NCBI GenBank assembly: GCA_913031525.1 | Contig: CAJWGC010000011.1 | Span: 1-14,850 of the forward strand | DNA length: 14,850 bases | From: an uncultured Acidimicrobiia bacterium | GTDB lineage: Bacteria; Actinomycetota; Acidimicrobiia; Spongiisociales; UBA5794 | Direction: 5' to 3' | Part shown: in pieces, positions 12,945-14,850 of the stretch | Layout: every line of letters starts with the position of its first letter | How positions within the stretch are numbered: position 1 is the first letter of the stretch | Notes under the pieces: model-generated | The model's database searches: none | What the model was told of the DNA's origin: nothing | What the model saw: the letters and a program-made list of their open reading frames with translations, nothing else | Program-made: the position numbers and the translations under genes

Positions 12945-14300
12945 ATGACAACTCTCATCGATAGAGATGTTTCTCGTTCTCATGTTCCCCCTCATAGTGT
13001 CGAGGCCGAAGAATCAGTTCTGGGATCTGTTCTCATGTCGGCTGAAGCAGTCAACGTCGCTCTAGAAAAGCTTCAGCCCGAGGACTTTTATAGACCTGTT
13101 CACCAAGTGATATTTCAAGCTGTTGCCGATCTGTTCAATGGAAACCAGCCGATCGATGCCATCACTGTGACTGAGGAGCTCCGCCGGGCTAGCGCCCTTG
13201 AACGTATTGGTGGAGTGGTTTTCCTAACTAGCCTCATCGATGCAGTACCAACGGCCTCGAATATTGATTATTACGCGGGGATTGTGGAAGAGCACGCCCT
13301 GCGTCGACGTTTGATGAGAGCAGCCGGTGACATCAGTGCGCTTGCATCCACAATGGATGAGTCGATTATTGAGGTGCTTGATCGCTCCGAGCAGGTAGTT
13401 TTCGGAGTGGCGGAGCAACGAGTGGGCGATGGTCTTGCTCCAATAGATCCACTACTCGGACCTGCTATCGAACGGGCTGAGGAATTAAACCGTCAGGGCC
13501 TTGACATAACTGGCCTTCCTACCGGATATCGAGATCTTGATAAGCTCTTGGCCGGATTACATCCGACCAATCTGGTGGTAGTCGCGTCACGACCTGGCAT
13601 GGGTAAGACGGCACTGTCGCTGAACATTGCCAGCAACGTTGCCGTCAAGGATGTGCCAGTTGCGGTTTTTTCACTCGAAATGAGTCGAGAGGAGATCGTC
13701 ACCAGGATGTTGTGCGCCCAGGGACGAATTGATTCACAGCGGCTTAGGAGTGGCCGACTCACCGAGGCCGACTTTACGAAATTATCGAATGCAGCCAGCG
13801 TTTTTTATAAGAAGCCGATTTTTGTGGACGATTCACCTGGCCTTACAGTGACGGAGATCAGAGCAAAAGCTCGCAGGATGCGTCGTCGCCCTGGATTGGG
13901 GCTCATCATTGTCGACTATCTCCAGCTTATGCAGGGTATTGGGGGCGAGAATCGCCAGCAGGAGATTGCTCAGATCAGCCGAAACCTGAAGAATCTCGCG
14001 CGGGAGCTTGATGTTCCGATCATTGCGGTTTCACAGTTGAATCGATCTCTTGAATCTAGAGAAGACAAACGACCTCGGCTTGGCGATCTTCGTGAGAGTG
14101 GCGCTATCGAACAAGACGCAGATGTTGTGATGTTTATTTACCGGCATGAGTACTACCACCCGGAAGCTCAGGAGACAAAGGGTATGGCAGAGCTAAACAT
14201 CGCTAAACATCGTCAGGGTGCGGTCGGTCGTGTTGACATGACGTTTCTTCCCGAATTCACATTGTTCGCTGATATGGGTCGCGACACTCCTAACATTTAA
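12945..14300 (+). CDS. dnaB: Replicative DNA helicase DnaB
   Basis: DnaB is the hexameric helicase that unwinds the replication fork and binds primase. The protein has 451 residues, normal for the family. The N-terminal domain starts VPPHSVEAEESVLGSVL (14-30). The RecA-like domain has Walker A RPGMGKTA (216-223), the FSLEMS motif (242-247), Walker B IIVDYLQLM, and the arginine-finger region LRESGAIEQDADVVMF. The sequence is continuous through these sites, so no intein is present, unlike many mycobacterial DnaB genes. The frame is open from 12918, but ATG 12945 follows GAAAGAGG and gives the usual N-terminus. The stop lies 4 nt from the stop of convergent dcd. Confidence 0.97.
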   Translation: MTTLIDRDVSRSHVPPHSVEAEESVLGSVLMSAEAVNVALEKLQPEDFYRPVHQVIFQAVADLFNGNQPIDAITVTEELRRASALERIGGVVFLTSLIDAVPTASNIDYYAGIVEEHALRRRLMRAAGDISALASTMDESIIEVLDRSEQVVFGVAEQRVGDGLAPIDPLLGPAIERAEELNRQGLDITGLPTGYRDLDKLLAGLHPTNLVVVASRPGMGKTALSLNIASNVAVKDVPVAVFSLEMSREEIVTRMLCAQGRIDSQRLRSGRLTEADFTKLSNAASVFYKKPIFVDDSPGLTVTEIRAKARRMRRRPGLGLIIVDYLQLMQGIGGENRQQEIAQISRNLKNLARELDVPIIAVSQLNRSLESREDKRPRLGDLRESGAIEQDADVVMFIYRHEYYHPEAQETKGMAELNIAKHRQGAVGRVDMTFLPEFTLFADMGRDTPNI

Positions 14301-14304
14301 TTAG

Positions 14305-14850
14305 TTAAGGACAGTCCGGTTCATCAAAATCACGGTGAATACGGCTAGGGGTTGGCCCAGCTTGGCCTTGGTATTTAGAACCTGCTCCCGCGGAACCGTA
14401 AGGATTTTCCGCGGGGGTGCTTAACTCGTAGAAGCTGACTTGCCCAATCTTCATTTCAGGGTAGATCGCGATTGGCAAGTTTGAGACGTTGGAAAGTTCC
14501 AGCGTTACCTGACCCTTAAATCCTGGGTCGATAAATCCTGCCGTGGAATGGATAAGAAGCCCAAGCCGACCGAGGCTACTCTTCCCCTCAAGTCGAGCGA
14601 CTATATCTACTGGTACCGTAATTCTCTCCAATGTCGATCCCAGCACGAATTCACCTGGATGCAAAATAAAGGCCTCATCTTCTCGGATCTCAACGAGCTC
14701 AGTAAGATCTTCTAGATTCTGTTTGACGTCGATCAAGCCCAGTGTGTGGTTCCGGAAGACTCGAAAGTATCTGTCAATACGAAGGTCCACTGAACTCGGC
14801 TGAATCGCATCTTCTTCCATAGGATCTATGAGGATGCGTCCAGTAGCTAT
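14305..14850 (-). CDS. dcd: dCTP deaminase, probably bifunctional dUTP-forming/dUTPase type, 5' end outside window
   Basis: Dcd deaminates dCTP; the bifunctional type also hydrolyses the dUTP to dUMP, supplying thymidylate synthesis and keeping uracil out of DNA. The frame stays open through the right edge: before the ATG at 14820 it reads IATGRILIDP, the known N-terminal context, so the true start lies beyond the window. Motifs: IQPSSVDLR, HPGEFVLGSTLE, EGKSSLGRLGLLIHSTAGFI with catalytic-type Ser and Arg, DPGFKGQVTLELSN with the catalytic Glu, and the C-terminal GSKYQGQAGPTPSR lid. This pattern follows the M. tuberculosis bifunctional enzyme closely; function beyond that match is inferred. 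The C-terminus is complete. Confidence 0.93.
   Translation of the reverse strand: MATGRILIDPMEEDAIQPSSVDLRIDRYFRVFRNHTLGLIDVKQNLEDLTELVEIREDEAFILHPGEFVLGSTLERITVPVDIVARLEGKSSLGRLGLLIHSTAGFIDPGFKGQVTLELSNVSNLPIAIYPEMKIGQVSFYELSTPAENPYGSAGAGSKYQGQAGPTPSRIHRDFDEPDCP

Noticed and set aside
12945..14300. Possible intein in dnaB
   Set aside because: Walker A, Walker B and arginine-finger regions read through without insertion and total length is standard.

Overview
The window looks like core chromosome of an actinobacterium with roughly balanced base composition. Three things point there. The inositol-1-phosphate synthase is of the mycobacterial type and is cotranscribed with a PadR regulator. The order ino1-padR ... 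rpsF-ssb-rpsR-rplI-dnaB matches Mycobacterium tuberculosis (Rv0046c-Rv0047c ... Rv0053-Rv0058, from memory). The dCTP deaminase also closely resembles the mycobacterial bifunctional enzyme. An uncultured Acidimicrobiia-like lineage is my guess, not a demonstrated placement. I see no mobile element, CRISPR array, tRNA or rRNA.

Layout. (1) 1-3432, plus strand: the end of an arginine operon, argB (5' part missing), argR, argG, argH, with ATGA overlaps at argB/argR and argR/argG. The argD and argF genes that usually sit between argB and argR in actinobacteria are absent here. (2) 3433-3770: intergenic, with a possible 49-residue cysteine-containing small protein on the minus strand. (3) 3771-5252: a cis-prenyltransferase, convergent with a histidine-phosphatase family protein. 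(4) 5539-7435, plus strand: a tightly packed trio of pyrE, a two-helix membrane protein with a PH-like domain, and endonuclease IV (nfo). (5) 7490-9773, minus strand: a PPOX-family flavoprotein, then padR-ino1. A strong inverted repeat overlaps the padR promoter. (6) 9774-10879, plus strand: panB behind a leader that can fold over its ribosome binding site. (7) 10880-14300, plus strand: rpsF-ssb-rpsR-rplI and dnaB, with a hairpin leader before rpsF that may be an S6:S18 autoregulatory site. (8) 14305-14850, minus strand: dcd, cut at its 5' end by the window edge.

The genes cover arginine, pyrimidine, inositol, pantothenate and polyprenyl synthesis plus translation, replication and repair: ordinary housekeeping. 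I did not find a new multi-gene system. The most interesting signals are regulatory: the padR operator/promoter, a recurring layout in which a -10 hexamer ends 6 nt before the start codon (possible leaderless mRNAs), the panB leader hairpin, and the small minus-strand ORF downstream of argH.
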